A DNA stretch of 64,000 bases from Chitinophaga pollutisoli (GCF_038396755.1 NZ_CP149822.1:2046001-2110000), one strand, 5' to 3'; shown: positions 8,341-18,356, counted from the stretch's first letter. Program-made: numbers and translations. The notes: a model not told the origin generated them from the letters alone.

Positions 8341-10179
8341 ATGGGTTACAAGAGCTTGCACGACTGCATCACCGATCTGGAAAAGAACGGGCATTTGATT
8401 CGCATCAAACAGGAAGTGGATCCCTGGCTGGAAATGGCCGCCATCCACCTGCGGGTGTATGCGCACCAGGGGCCCGCGCTGCTGTTTGAAAATATCAAAG
8501 GCAGCAAGTTTCCGGCGGTGTCCAATTTGTTCGGTACGCTCGACCGGTCGAAGTTCATGTTCCGCGACACGCTGGAGAAAATCAAAACGCTCGTCGACAT
8601 CAAGGGCGATCCCGTCAAAGCCATCAAGCATCCGTTTAAATATCTGAATGTAGCCGCCACGGCTTTATCGGCCCTGCCGATGAAAACCGGCAAAGGCGCG
8701 CCCGTCAATTTCGGCCGCACTACGATCGCGGAGTTGCCGCAGATCGTAAACTGGCCGATGGATGGCGGTCCTTTCGTGACGATGCCCCAGGTGTACACCG
8801 AAGACCCGGACAAACCGGGCATCATGAATGCCAACCTGGGGATGTACCGCATCCAGCTGGGCGGCAATGATTATGTACAAAATGAAGAGATCGGGCTGCA
8901 CTACCAGCTGCACCGCGGCATCGGGATCCACCAAACGAAAGCCAATGCGAAAGGGCAGCCGTTGAAGGTGAGCATTTTCGTGGGCGGGCCTCCCTCCCAT
9001 CCGCTGTCTGCCGTGATGCCGTTGCCGGAAGGATTGTCGGAAATGACTTTCGCCGGCGCGCTGGGAAACCGGCGCTTCCGGTATTTCTACGACGATGAAG
9101 GATATTGCATCTCCGCCGACGCCGATTTCGTGATCACCGGCACGGTGATGCCCCACGAAAACAAGCCTGAAGGGCCTTTCGGCGACCACCTGGGTTATTA
9201 CAGCCTCACGCATCCTTTCCCGCTGATGAAAGTGAGCCGGGTGTATCACAAGAAAAACCCCGTGTGGTCGTTCACCGTGGTGGGCAGGCCGCCGCAGGAA
9301 GACACGAGCTTCGGCGCGCTGATCCACGAGATCACGGGGAACGCCATTCCGAAAGAAATACCCGGTGTGCGGGAGATCCACGCGGTGGACGCCGCGGGTG
9401 TACACCCGTTGCTGTTCGCCATCGGCAGCGAGCGGTACACGCCGTACCTGAAGGAGCGCAAGCCCCAGGAAATCCTCACCATTGCCAACCACATCCTGGG
9501 CAGCAACCAATTGAGCCTGGCCAAATACCTGTTCATTTGCGCGCAGGAAGACGATCCCTCGCTGCATACGCACGACATCGCGCATTTCCTCATGCATATG
9601 CTGGAGCGCATCGATCCGGCTCGGGATTTCCATTTTCATACCAACACTACCATCGATACCCTCGATTATACCGGCAGCGATCTCAACGCCGGCAGCAAGG
9701 TAGCCATCGCCGCGGCGGGCGACAAGCGCCGGGAGCTGTGGAAAGAACTGCCCGCAGGCTTCAGCCTGCCCCGTCCTTTCACGCAGTACAAAATGGCATT
9801 GCCCGGCGTACTGGCCGTGGAAGCGCCCCCATACGCCAACGAATCCGAAACAGCGGATCAAATCGCCATCCTCGACGGGCACTTAAAAAACGCGGACCTC
9901 AGCGGACTGCCGATGATCGTATTGTGCGACGATGCGGGCTTTGCGGCGGAGAACATCAACAACTTCGTATGGGTAACGTTTACGCGGAGCAATCCTTCCC
10001 ACGACATCCACGGAATCGGGAGTTTCATTAAAAACAAGCATTGGGGCTGCACCGGGCCGTTCATTATTGACGCGCGCATTAAACCCCATCACGCGCCGCC
10101 GCTCATTAAAGACGCAAAAGTGGAAGCGAAAGTAGATGAGATGGGAAAGAAAGGAGGCGTGCTGCACGGGATCATATAA
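8341..10179 (+). CDS. UbiD-family (de)carboxylase
   Basis: 612 residues spanning the whole UbiD fold. ENKPEGPFGDHLGYY at about 272-286 is the signature that contains catalytic glutamates of the family; the VIT.TVMPHENKPEGP context is also standard. UbiD enzymes use prenylated FMN to decarboxylate unsaturated or aromatic acids; in Bacteroidota such large UbiD proteins are usually annotated as menaquinone-pathway or general decarboxylases. The cofactor partner UbiX is not in this window. The gene stands alone, diverges from the rhamnosidase and converges on the lipoprotein operon with a shared terminator. Substrate is not predictable from sequence. Confidence 0.9.
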   Translation: MGYKSLHDCITDLEKNGHLIRIKQEVDPWLEMAAIHLRVYAHQGPALLFENIKGSKFPAVSNLFGTLDRSKFMFRDTLEKIKTLVDIKGDPVKAIKHPFKYLNVAATALSALPMKTGKGAPVNFGRTTIAELPQIVNWPMDGGPFVTMPQVYTEDPDKPGIMNANLGMYRIQLGGNDYVQNEEIGLHYQLHRGIGIHQTKANAKGQPLKVSIFVGGPPSHPLSAVMPLPEGLSEMTFAGALGNRRFRYFYDDEGYCISADADFVITGTVMPHENKPEGPFGDHLGYYSLTHPFPLMKVSRVYHKKNPVWSFTVVGRPPQEDTSFGALIHEITGNAIPKEIPGVREIHAVDAAGVHPLLFAIGSERYTPYLKERKPQEILTIANHILGSNQLSLAKYLFICAQEDDPSLHTHDIAHFLMHMLERIDPARDFHFHTNTTIDTLDYTGSDLNAGSKVAIAAAGDKRRELWKELPAGFSLPRPFTQYKMALPGVLAVEAPPYANESETADQIAILDGHLKNADLSGLPMIVLCDDAGFAAENINNFVWVTFTRSNPSHDIHGIGSFIKNKHWGCTGPFIIDARIKPHHAPPLIKDAKVEAKVDEMGKKGGVLHGII

Positions 10180-10190
10180 CTTCTTCTCAC

Positions 10191-10231
10191 AAAAAAAGGC
10201 TGATGCACAACGAGCGCATCAGCCTTTTTTC
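10191..10231. terminator. Bidirectional terminator
   Basis: AAAAAAGGCTGATGC at 10192-10206 pairs with GCATCAGCCTTTTTT at 10216-10230 around a short loop. A-tract and T-tract on opposite sides make it usable for both the UbiD-family gene (+) and the lipoprotein operon (-). Confidence 0.9.
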
Positions 10232-10247
10232 TAAACCTGTAAAGGGA

Positions 10248-10835
10248 CTAATCTTTCAGGTTGAGATATTTTTGTACGGATTTGTAGTTGCTCCAATCCA
10301 CACCTGAAGCTTTTCGGGCTGCCGTTCCACCGGGGATGAGGATATAACGGAATTGGCCGTATTTGACACCCTCATCTACAGCCGACGTCAAATCATAATT
10401 TGAAATCATATCGATGGCTCCTACCCGGTAAGACACGCTTACATTCACGACGGTGGGCGTTGGCAGATAGAATTCATATAATGGTAGCGGGAAGACCAGT
10501 GGTTCCGCAGTGGATCCAAAGTTCCAGTACACTTTTATTTCTCCCTGATTCAGCACTTCCGACGTTAGCTTCGCCGCATCGATAACGGCTGAAAATGCAA
10601 GCGTATCACCGGTTTCTTCGTCTTTAATCGGTACAAACTCAACATCCAGCCAATCCGAATAGATAACATTGGCAGTACCGGGCTCACCTGCGGGGCCAGC
10701 GGCGCCTCCGGGACCTTGCGGGCCAGCGGGACCTGCGGGGCCTGCGGGACCGGCATCGCCGTCTTTTCCGCAAGCGGCAACCAATAAGGCAAAAGCCATC
10801 AGGAAGTATAAAAACCGGGGCATGTTCGTTTTCAT
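10248..10835 (-). CDS. Lipoprotein with collagen-like repeat
   Basis: 195 residues. A lipoprotein signal (ALLVAAC, Cys about 22) is followed directly by eleven Gly-X-Y triplets (CGKDGDAGPAGPAGP and on, to about residue 54), then a 140-residue globular domain I do not recognise. Short collagen-like stalks after a lipobox are found in several bacterial surface proteins, where they act as rigid spacers; this role is inference here. It is the last gene of the operon that begins with the SusC at 17983, 45 bp after the DUF4302 lipoprotein gene. A terminator follows at 10191-10231. It may be a surface-exposed partner of the SusCD pair or of the metallohydrolase. Confidence 0.85.
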   Translation of the reverse strand: MKTNMPRFLYFLMAFALLVAACGKDGDAGPAGPAGPAGPQGPGGAAGPAGEPGTANVIYSDWLDVEFVPIKDEETGDTLAFSAVIDAAKLTSEVLNQGEIKVYWNFGSTAEPLVFPLPLYEFYLPTPTVVNVSVSYRVGAIDMISNYDLTSAVDEGVKYGQFRYILIPGGTAARKASGVDWSNYKSVQKYLNLKD

Positions 10836-10880
10836 AAAACTCAGATTTAGGTTATAAAATAGTTGAGAATACTTGGTTGT

Positions 10881-12188
10881 TTATCGCTGCCACGTAATCC
10901 AGGATTTTGCGTCCGATGCGCTCACCATGTCGTAACGGTTCTGCCCTGTTTGAACGAGGTAGAACCCGTTGGGATTGATCAGTGTTATGGCGGTATTATA
11001 GAATGCATCTTCTGCCTCAGGCGGTATCGTCCCCAAAACTCCATACTGCGGAAAAACGATCCGGCCTCCGGTAAATACCGGTGGGTAAGTGGCGAGCCCA
11101 TAGCGCAATTCCAGTCCGTTTCCGCCCAGAAAAACAAACCCGAATATATCGACTTCTACACCATCGACTTCTTCCCATTGTTCCAGGAAAGCCAGGTAAT
11201 AATAATCCTTCAGGTTTGCCAGTTTATATGCATTCCAAACGCCGTTTACCGTGAACCCTCCTACCGTTCTCCAGTAATCCTGCAGCCCCTCGTTCCACCA
11301 ACGCTCCGGCGCATTGGCGTCGTTGACGATCGGGGCAATGGCGCCCGCGATCCTGCCGGCCGTGTTATTATTTACGGTAAGGGTGAAAGCGGCAGTTCCG
11401 TTGTTCCAGGTCGCTGCGGACAGTGAAGTAATCGTATTGGCGCCATCCTGCAAAGGTTCGGTGAGTATCATGCCTTCCGCCGAGTAATTAAAGCTGGTCG
11501 TATGCCTTTGCGGGGTTCCGGCAGCGTTGCGCCAGGTAAACTCCAAAGTATGAAAACTGGGATCGATAACGATTTCGTACTGGCGCGTCCCGACTGTGAG
11601 CCGCTTCCAATAATTGAGGATCCGCTTGTTGATGCCCGCCAATACGCTGCCGCCGGCCCATTTGCCGGTTTGCCAGGCGTCTGCGTCCTGTGCGCTGGCT
11701 TTACGGAGAATCATCTTCGAACCCTGCTGGCGGCCGGTTAGCTTGATCAGGTCGGCCGACAATGAATCCAGCGAAAATTCGAAATCCGCGTTCAGCCCCA
11801 CGCCAACCGGTCCTCCGGAAATGGAATCCGCCGGGTCAGTCAGGATGTGGATGTAGGAATAGGTATCGAACAGGAGCGCGGGCTGTTGCAATGCTTTCAG
11901 CCGGTAGCTGCTTTCCTTGCGCACGGCCGCCGTTGTGCCGTCGAAATCGGAAAACATCTTTACCCGGTTGGATTTGTCGAAACTGAAATGAAATCGGTAG
12001 GTCACTTCGTTTTTCGTGGTCATCTCCGCGTTCCAGCCGTTTGGCGAGCTGGTCAGCGCGGCTTCGTATTCCGCCAGCACCCGGTTGATACGCTGGTCTG
12101 CCGTTTCGGAGAATACGGGATCATCTTCCTTACTGCAGGATGCGAGCAGTACGGCGGCCAGTATGATATATGAGAGGATGCTCTTCAT
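10881..12188 (-). CDS. DUF4302-type lipoprotein
   Basis: 435 residues with lipobox LLASC (Cys18). The segment RINRVLAEYEAALTSSPNGWNAEM and the following beta-rich sequence with FDKSNRVKMFSDFD are the hallmark of the DUF4302 family, which occurs next to SusC/SusD and zinc metallohydrolase lipoproteins in Bacteroidota. Molecular role unknown; it is expected on the outer membrane. The gene lies 11 bp after the metallohydrolase gene and 45 bp before the collagen-like lipoprotein gene, so it belongs to the same transcript. Confidence 0.85.
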   Translation of the reverse strand: MKSILSYIILAAVLLASCSKEDDPVFSETADQRINRVLAEYEAALTSSPNGWNAEMTTKNEVTYRFHFSFDKSNRVKMFSDFDGTTAAVRKESSYRLKALQQPALLFDTYSYIHILTDPADSISGGPVGVGLNADFEFSLDSLSADLIKLTGRQQGSKMILRKASAQDADAWQTGKWAGGSVLAGINKRILNYWKRLTVGTRQYEIVIDPSFHTLEFTWRNAAGTPQRHTTSFNYSAEGMILTEPLQDGANTITSLSAATWNNGTAAFTLTVNNNTAGRIAGAIAPIVNDANAPERWWNEGLQDYWRTVGGFTVNGVWNAYKLANLKDYYYLAFLEQWEEVDGVEVDIFGFVFLGGNGLELRYGLATYPPVFTGGRIVFPQYGVLGTIPPEAEDAFYNTAITLINPNGFYLVQTGQNRYDMVSASDAKSWITWQR

Positions 12189-12199
12189 GTTGCTTCTTT

Positions 12200-13105
12200 T
12201 TATTTGATCAATGCTACCAGGGCAGCGCGCGTCCGGGTTTGGAGGTTATAGAAATTGATGCCCCAGCTGTTGCGGTAGTATTCCACCACCATCGCCTCCT
12301 TCTGCCTGAGCACGGCGCGCGCCGTGGCGGCAGGGGTACCGTCGGCCCCGTCTTCAGTGATGTTGTTCACGATCCGGTCGAAACCGGCGCGCCCTTCCAT
12401 GAGCATCGTGGCGACCATCTCCACGAAATCTTCGTCGGACGACGACATGGCGTATGCCGTGGGAAATCCTCTGCGGTTGGCTTCCTGATCCGTGAAATTT
12501 ACCCAGTTGCCGGTGTATTTGCCTACGGAGATCCGTTTGAAATCCGGCGAGTAAGCAACCGTCTGGTTCATGATATGCGCGAATTCGTGCTGGATGGTGT
12601 GGAACATCATCTTTACGTTCGGCGAATCGGAGGGTACGTAGCCCGGCATCCAGTTCACCCGGAAATCGTTCAGGGTATACAGCTCGATGGTACGCCCGCC
12701 TTCGGCGGTTCCGAGTGTGATGGTGCCGTCCATATTATATTGCGAGCTGCCTACGAGTACGAAGTACTTGGGCGTGTAGCGTTTCACGAACAAATTCCCG
12801 ACTTCCTCCTCGAACGGTTTGATCCAGCCGCGGCGGATGGTGCTCAGCACGGGAATGATCTTGTCTTCGTGCGGGGGCACCAGCGCTTTGGTAGGATCCA
12901 GCTCGCCCTGCTCCCATTTGTATTTCACGGTCATGTTGTAGGTAGTGGTGAGGCTGTCCTCTATCCACTTGTCGACGGGGCCTTCCACCCATACGTCTCC
13001 GCCCAGGCCGGGGATTTCGTCCACGTTGCCGGGATCGTCGTCTTTCCGGCAACCGGCAAACAACGCGAAGATCAGAAGTGGTATCATTAAATGCTTCATA
13101 TGCAT
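12200..13105 (-). CDS. Substrate import-associated zinc metallohydrolase lipoprotein
   Basis: 301 residues, lipobox LFAGC (Cys19). The sequence HTIQHEFAHIMNQ near residue 172 holds the HExxH zinc site, and SSSDEDFVEMVATML downstream offers the third ligand region. This matches the family of HExxH lipoproteins encoded beside SusC/SusD pairs (TIGR04549-type). Expected location is the outer membrane; the likely role is cleavage of the substrate during or before import, with peptide or protein substrates favoured by the zincin motif. That is inference. A second ATG three codons downstream (MKHLM) is an equally good start. It follows SusD by 25 bp. Confidence 0.88.
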   Translation of the reverse strand: MHMKHLMIPLLIFALFAGCRKDDDPGNVDEIPGLGGDVWVEGPVDKWIEDSLTTTYNMTVKYKWEQGELDPTKALVPPHEDKIIPVLSTIRRGWIKPFEEEVGNLFVKRYTPKYFVLVGSSQYNMDGTITLGTAEGGRTIELYTLNDFRVNWMPGYVPSDSPNVKMMFHTIQHEFAHIMNQTVAYSPDFKRISVGKYTGNWVNFTDQEANRRGFPTAYAMSSSDEDFVEMVATMLMEGRAGFDRIVNNITEDGADGTPAATARAVLRQKEAMVVEYYRNSWGINFYNLQTRTRAALVALIK

Positions 13106-13130
13106 ATCTGTTCGGGTTTAAGCGTTTTGG

Positions 13131-14588
13131 TTAACGGGGATTTTGCGGAACGCCTGATTCCCCTGCCGACTGCGGTATCTGGAACAACCTGCGGGGATCG
13201 TTGGCGGTTAAAGTATACATGCTGCCGTCCTGTTTGAAATGCACCACTGGTATGCGGTAACGCAGGATATCGAACCAGCGCATCCCTTCGTGCATGAATT
13301 CCACGCGCTTGAAGTCCAGGATGGTGAGCAGCAGGCCGTCGCGGTCGTTGTTGGTGCCGTAATAATTCCTGATTCTGGGCATGGTGATCCGGTGCGTCGT
13401 CGCATTATATGGATCGAAGCGCACGCTCGCGAAAGTATTCAGATCGGCCACGGCGGCGGTCGTGTTGTTGAGATAAGCGTAAGCCTCCGCGCGGTTGAAC
13501 AATACTTCTTCGGTCGTGAACAGCGGCACCATGGCGTATCCTGTACCGATCTCCGCATTCACGCTGGTACGCACGAAGTACTCATATACTTTCGGGATAT
13601 ACACCGCGGTGGTGGAAGGCGAGCCAATGTAAGTCTGGTTCGACATCGCCCAGTTGGCGCCTACTACGTTCCAGTTAAAGATCTCCTGGAAAAGGTTCCG
13701 GTCCAGCCCGTACCGTCCGCTGATCTGGATGCGCATCCACCAGGAAGCGGTTTCGCAGAGCAGCAGGTTGGCCGCTTCGGTGGATTTGGCGTAGTTCACC
13801 CGCATTTCCTGACCGGTGTAGCTGAGGTAGCGGCTGTTCCAGGGTCTTAGCTTATCCACCACATTCCCGTCGATGAATACCTGTCCGGCGTATTGCAGTA
13901 CTTTGGTATAATCGCGCTTGAAAAGATAAAACCTCGTGGCAAATGCATTGGCGGCGGCTTTATTGAAATGGTAACGGGGAACGGTATAGGATTTTTCGTC
14001 GATCAGCGGCAAGCCGGCCAGCAGGTCCTTTTCGATCATTTCATAAACATGCGCCACGGTGCTGCGGTCATATTGTTTCACCACTTCTTTTTCCGGTTCG
14101 GTCACGTAAGGCACGCCTGGTTTGGAAGATGCCGTGGCGGGATCGTAGGTTTCGGCGAAGAAGGTCACCAGCATGAAATGCGCATAGGCGCGGCAGAGGA
14201 GCGCTTCGCCTTTCTGCGCGTAGTATGCGCCGGGATTGGCGGCTTTTTCACAAGCCTCCAGGGCCTGGTTGGCTGCGGCGATGGCGGAATAGCACGCGTT
14301 CCAGTAGTATTCCGGGGAATCCTGCTCTTCGCTGCGGACGTCCGTAAAGGTATATGGGTCCACCACCTCATTCCCCTGTTCTCCCTGTCCCCGGTCCGTT
14401 ACGTTGTCGGAAGCCAGTTCGGCGAATTGCACATAGCTGGCGCCCGGGTAAGCCGTAGCCAGGAGGCGCGACACCTGCTCCGGTGAGGTCAGCTGCGCCC
14501 TGTTGTCCGGCGGCTGCTCCAGGAATTTCTTACATCCCGCCGTAGTCAGCAGGGTGATCATCGCTAATATTTTCAAATGCTGTTGCAT
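13131..14588 (-). CDS. SusD/RagB-family lipoprotein
   Basis: 485 residues. Signal and lipobox TTAGC (Cys19) followed by KKFLEQPPDNRAQLTS, the usual SusD start. TPR-type region with YWNACYSAIAAANQALEACE and AEALLCRAYAHFMLV-like helices; the C-terminal part has RVEFMHEGMRWFDILRYRI, also typical. It is the substrate-binding lid of the SusC channel encoded 11 bp upstream. Compared with other SusD proteins the end is short and lacks the usual W.IP....NPN motif, ending QIPQSAGESGVPQNPR. Confidence 0.93.
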   Translation of the reverse strand: MQQHLKILAMITLLTTAGCKKFLEQPPDNRAQLTSPEQVSRLLATAYPGASYVQFAELASDNVTDRGQGEQGNEVVDPYTFTDVRSEEQDSPEYYWNACYSAIAAANQALEACEKAANPGAYYAQKGEALLCRAYAHFMLVTFFAETYDPATASSKPGVPYVTEPEKEVVKQYDRSTVAHVYEMIEKDLLAGLPLIDEKSYTVPRYHFNKAAANAFATRFYLFKRDYTKVLQYAGQVFIDGNVVDKLRPWNSRYLSYTGQEMRVNYAKSTEAANLLLCETASWWMRIQISGRYGLDRNLFQEIFNWNVVGANWAMSNQTYIGSPSTTAVYIPKVYEYFVRTSVNAEIGTGYAMVPLFTTEEVLFNRAEAYAYLNNTTAAVADLNTFASVRFDPYNATTHRITMPRIRNYYGTNNDRDGLLLTILDFKRVEFMHEGMRWFDILRYRIPVVHFKQDGSMYTLTANDPRRLFQIPQSAGESGVPQNPR

Positions 14589-14599
14589 GGTTGTTACTT

Positions 14600-17500
14600 T
14601 TAGATGCCTACTTTCAGGGAGAGCGTAAATTGTTTCTGCACGGGCTGGGCCACGCCGCCGGTATTGAAGAACTCCGGATCCTGGCCTCTCAGCTTCGGAT
14701 CGGCGTAAATCAGCCAGGGATTGATCGCCGCGGCTGTTACGCTGGCGGTTTTAAGGCCGATGCGCTTGAGCAAGGCAGGTTCCAGCAAGTAAGAAAGCGA
14801 TACTGTCTTCAACCGGATCATATCACCCTTGGCCACCCTTTCGGTGGAATAATTGTAGTTATTGTAAGGATATTCCCCGCTCAGCCCGCTCTTTTCATAT
14901 GCACCATAAATCGGGGGGACCCGGGTGTACTGCTCGTCTCCCGGCATTACCCAGCGGTCCTGGAATTCTTTCGGCGATGCGTCCAGGTCGGAGTAATCGA
15001 CGTGGAAGGCCGGGTAGAGCCGGATCATATTGCCTGCCTGGTAGGTCACGAAAACGTTCAGCGAAAGCGATTTGTAATTAAAAGTGTTGGAGAAGCCGCC
15101 TGCGATGGTGGGGTCCACCGGTCCCATATACTTCAGGAACCCGACGTTGTAGTCCTGCAGGTAAACGGATCCCGACACTTCTCCTTTTTCGTTTTGGAAC
15201 AGCGGCTTGCCCGTCCGCGGATCGAGGCCGGTAAATGGAATGGCGAAGAGCCCCCGCGCGGGGTACCCCTGCTGTGCGCCGCCTTCCGCCACCACCAGGT
15301 TGTAAATGCTCGGCCGGTTGCGCAGGCGCGTGATCTTGGTGGTGTTGTAGCCGAAGGTCAGGTTCGTTTTCCATCCCCAGTCCTGCTGCTTGACCACCTG
15401 CCCGCCTACCAGCACTTCGATACCCTGGGCGTCCATGTCGGCGTAGTTCGCCGCTTTGAGCGACTGCCCGCCTACGCCGGAGGTGCGTACCACGCTGATC
15501 AGGTCGAAGCTTTGGCGCATATAGGCGTCTACACTCACGTTCAGTTTTTTCTGGAAAAGGCCGAAGTCGAGGCCTATGTTGCTGGTGTAGGCTTTTTCCC
15601 AGGTCAGGTCTTCGTTTTCCAGTTCCGCCAGTACGATCACCGATTCCATTTCGTTGAGGAAAGGACGGTTGGTATTGATATTCCGGAGCACGATGGTCGA
15701 GTTCGTGGCCGGGCCCATGCTGGCCGTGAGGCCGTAGGATCCGCGTACCGTCAGGTAATCGATCCAGGTGAGGTCCTGCATGAATGGCTCTGCGTCGGCG
15801 TTCCAGGAGCCGGCGATGCTCCAGGTGGGGAGCCAGCGGGCGCGGGCGGAACTGCCCAGGCGGTTGGAGCCGTCGTAGCGGCCGGTGGCCGTCAGGTTAT
15901 ATTTCTGCTGGTACGAATAACCGGCCGATCCATAAAATGCCACGAAGCGGTCGTAATCGCGGCTCATTCCATAATACGGGAAATTCGCTTCCAGGGTTTG
16001 CTTCACGATGCGGTAATCAACGAAGGGTACGCCGCCGTTGCCGTATTGATAGCCGAACCCGGTGTTATTGGCGTTTTGGCGGTCGGTGGATTTCACCTGC
16101 ATACCGGCCAGGAGGTTCAGCGAATGTGTATTGTTGATGGTTTTGTTGTAATTGAGGCTGGGACGGATATCGTAGTTCACCATCTGGTCTTCGGTACGGT
16201 TGTAGAAACCGCCGTAAGGCAGCACAACAACAGGCTCCGCCTCGGGATCGTCGGGGTCGCGGTAGAGGAATTTATTGTTCTGCCGGATAATGGAATTGCC
16301 CGCGGCGCGGTAGGCGTTGGCCATATTGGCGCCTTCCTTGATCTGGTGCTCCATGGAGGATTTCACGTAGCGGAGTGCACCCACGAAATCGAGCTTCAGG
16401 TCGTTGGTGAGCTTGATAGAGAGATCTCCCTGCAGCCGGATATCAGCCACGTTGATATCGAGGTAGTTATTTTCCAGTTCAGTGAGGATGTTAAATGGTG
16501 CGTAGTTGCGCTGGAAGTATTCGCGGTCGCCGTTCACGTCATATGCCGTGAGGGTACGGCTGGAGTTGAGGGCGAAGTTGAACGGGTTGATGTCGAAGTC
16601 GCGGTCCATTTTGCCCTCCACCGGGTTGGGGTTCCGCTTCAGCGACCCCGGCGCCCGCTGCTGGCGCACGGAGGCCAGTGTGGAGAAACCCACGGTAACG
16701 CGGTCCGACAACTGGTAGTTGTTCCGGAAGTTCAGGGTGTAACGGTTGACGCGGTCGGCGATGGTCCAGCCATTGTCTCCGTAATAGCTGGTGGAGAAGT
16801 ACGACTGCGATTTGTCGGTACCGAACGAAAGGCTGAGGGAATGCTCCTGCATGAAGTTATTCTTAAACAGCAGGTCGTACCAATCGGTATTGGCGGCGGC
16901 GTACCTTTTGAGAAAATTCTCGCGGCCTTCCCGGGTATTGGGTATCTGGTAGTTGCCGTTGGCATCTGCCTGGAGGCCCTGGTACATTTTCCCGTACACG
17001 CCCCAGTTAGCGTTATTAAGGGTGGAAACGTTCAGGTAGCCTTTCCGTTCCAGTTCCGCGAGTACAGACATCTGTTCCCCTGAGTTCATGATGCTGTATT
17101 CTCCGTAGGAGGGCACCAGCTGGGTGCTGAAGTTGCCGGTATAATTCACGACGGGTTTGCCGATTTTACCTTTTTTGGTGGTGATGACCACGACCCCGTT
17201 CATGGCGCGGGCGCCGTAGAGTGCGGTGGCGGCGGCGTCTTTCAGGATGGCGTAGCTTTCGATGTCGTTGGGGTTGAGCCCTGCCACCGCGGACCCCAGC
17301 AAGGTGGTGGGGTCGCCGGAAGAGAGCTGGTCGTTGGAGATATTCACCATATCTTCCAGCACTACTCCGTCTACTACCCATAACGGTTTGTTGTCGCCGT
17401 TGATGGACGTGGCGCCGCGCACCCTGATTTTGGGCGCCGACCCGAAGGTGCTGGAAACGTTCTGGATGGTAACCCCGGCCGCGCGCCCTTCGAGGCTGCG

Positions 17501-17983
17501 GGTGATGTCGCTCAGACCGTCGATTTTAACGTCGTCGGCTTTCAGGGTGACGGCTGCGCCGGAGAATTTCCGTTTTTCCAGGTCCTGGAAACCGGTCACC
17601 ACCACTTCCGACAACTGTCCTTCCAGCTGTTGGAGCCGGACGTTGAGCATTTGCCCGCGGTAGATGTGCACGGAGGATTTTTTACCCAGGTAGGTAAAGC
17701 GGAGGCTGTCGCCACTGCGGGCGGCGAGGGCGAAGTAACCGTCGGCATCCGTCATGGCGCCCCTCCGGCTTACGAGGTTTTCGACGGTGACGCCGGGCAA
17801 GGGAATGTTTTCTTCCGCATCGATGACGCGCCCCCGGGCTGTGGGGATGGAATCCTGGTAAAAGGATGCAGGCGGGGCGGCTTCAGCAGGTTGTGGTGTA
17901 GCGGCTAATAGCGGTAATAGGAGGACTGCCGGGGACTTTTTGAGCCAATCCCGGACCACCATATAGGTATCCATCATATGCAT
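14600..17983 (-). CDS. SusC/RagA-family TonB-dependent outer-membrane channel (no STN domain)
   Basis: 1127 residues. Signal peptide near the N-terminus, a carboxypeptidase-regulatory-like domain (GRVIDAEENIPLPGVTVENLV, about 50-130), a plug with SDITRSLEGRAAGVTIQ and ESYAILKDAAATALYGARAMNGV, then the beta-barrel ending in FTLSLKVGI. It imports a large ligand across the outer membrane using TonB energy, together with the SusD next door. No STN domain and no ECF/FecR genes nearby, so regulation differs from the two modules further on. Start is uncertain among Met1, Met3, Met4 and Met8; position 17983 is the longest. It heads the operon running to 10248. Confidence 0.94.
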   Translation of the reverse strand: MHMMDTYMVVRDWLKKSPAVLLLPLLAATPQPAEAAPPASFYQDSIPTARGRVIDAEENIPLPGVTVENLVSRRGAMTDADGYFALAARSGDSLRFTYLGKKSSVHIYRGQMLNVRLQQLEGQLSEVVVTGFQDLEKRKFSGAAVTLKADDVKIDGLSDITRSLEGRAAGVTIQNVSSTFGSAPKIRVRGATSINGDNKPLWVVDGVVLEDMVNISNDQLSSGDPTTLLGSAVAGLNPNDIESYAILKDAAATALYGARAMNGVVVITTKKGKIGKPVVNYTGNFSTQLVPSYGEYSIMNSGEQMSVLAELERKGYLNVSTLNNANWGVYGKMYQGLQADANGNYQIPNTREGRENFLKRYAAANTDWYDLLFKNNFMQEHSLSLSFGTDKSQSYFSTSYYGDNGWTIADRVNRYTLNFRNNYQLSDRVTVGFSTLASVRQQRAPGSLKRNPNPVEGKMDRDFDINPFNFALNSSRTLTAYDVNGDREYFQRNYAPFNILTELENNYLDINVADIRLQGDLSIKLTNDLKLDFVGALRYVKSSMEHQIKEGANMANAYRAAGNSIIRQNNKFLYRDPDDPEAEPVVVLPYGGFYNRTEDQMVNYDIRPSLNYNKTINNTHSLNLLAGMQVKSTDRQNANNTGFGYQYGNGGVPFVDYRIVKQTLEANFPYYGMSRDYDRFVAFYGSAGYSYQQKYNLTATGRYDGSNRLGSSARARWLPTWSIAGSWNADAEPFMQDLTWIDYLTVRGSYGLTASMGPATNSTIVLRNINTNRPFLNEMESVIVLAELENEDLTWEKAYTSNIGLDFGLFQKKLNVSVDAYMRQSFDLISVVRTSGVGGQSLKAANYADMDAQGIEVLVGGQVVKQQDWGWKTNLTFGYNTTKITRLRNRPSIYNLVVAEGGAQQGYPARGLFAIPFTGLDPRTGKPLFQNEKGEVSGSVYLQDYNVGFLKYMGPVDPTIAGGFSNTFNYKSLSLNVFVTYQAGNMIRLYPAFHVDYSDLDASPKEFQDRWVMPGDEQYTRVPPIYGAYEKSGLSGEYPYNNYNYSTERVAKGDMIRLKTVSLSYLLEPALLKRIGLKTASVTAAAINPWLIYADPKLRGQDPEFFNTGGVAQPVQKQFTLSLKVGI

Positions 17984-18356
17984 GGGTGTACATGATTTTT
18001 ATAGTTACGATCTGGTTCTGGTTGATATGTCAGTAGCTCAAACCTTTATACTGCGCGGGGTGCTTCGACACAATGAGTGTAACAGACAATCATTGACGGT
18101 ACTGTTCCATAAGTTACACAATAATTGGCAGGAATGTTGAAATTGCGCGGCATTTTTGTTGTCCGGGATGAGCGACATGACAAGTTAGCTATATTCCTTA
18201 TACAACTTCCGGTATCAACGAATGGGACAGGCGCTGCCGTCGGGCCGTCGGGCTGCCGGGCGGGGCTTCATGGAATAGCTGCGCCAGCCGGCGCGGCACT
18301 GGATACGGGAAAAATGTCATAGGGGATTAGAATAGGGGCGCAAGTTAGCGCCAAAA
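17984..18356. other. Intergenic region between divergent SusC operon and Crp gene
   Basis: About 370 bp without a convincing gene. On the minus strand TATAAAGGTTTG (about 18044-18055) is a loose match to a -7 element for the SusC operon, but the spacing within it is not canonical. An open frame at 18125-18322 has no protein-like features. Confidence 0.4.

Noticed and set aside
14591..17083. 830-codon plus-strand open frame opposite the SusC gene
   Set aside because: Antisense shadow of a GC-rich SusC; composition is His/Val/Gly-rich with no domain and no start context.
18125..18322. 65-codon plus-strand frame upstream of the Crp/Fnr gene
   Set aside because: Gly/Ala-rich translation of GC-rich leader sequence, no homology-like motif.
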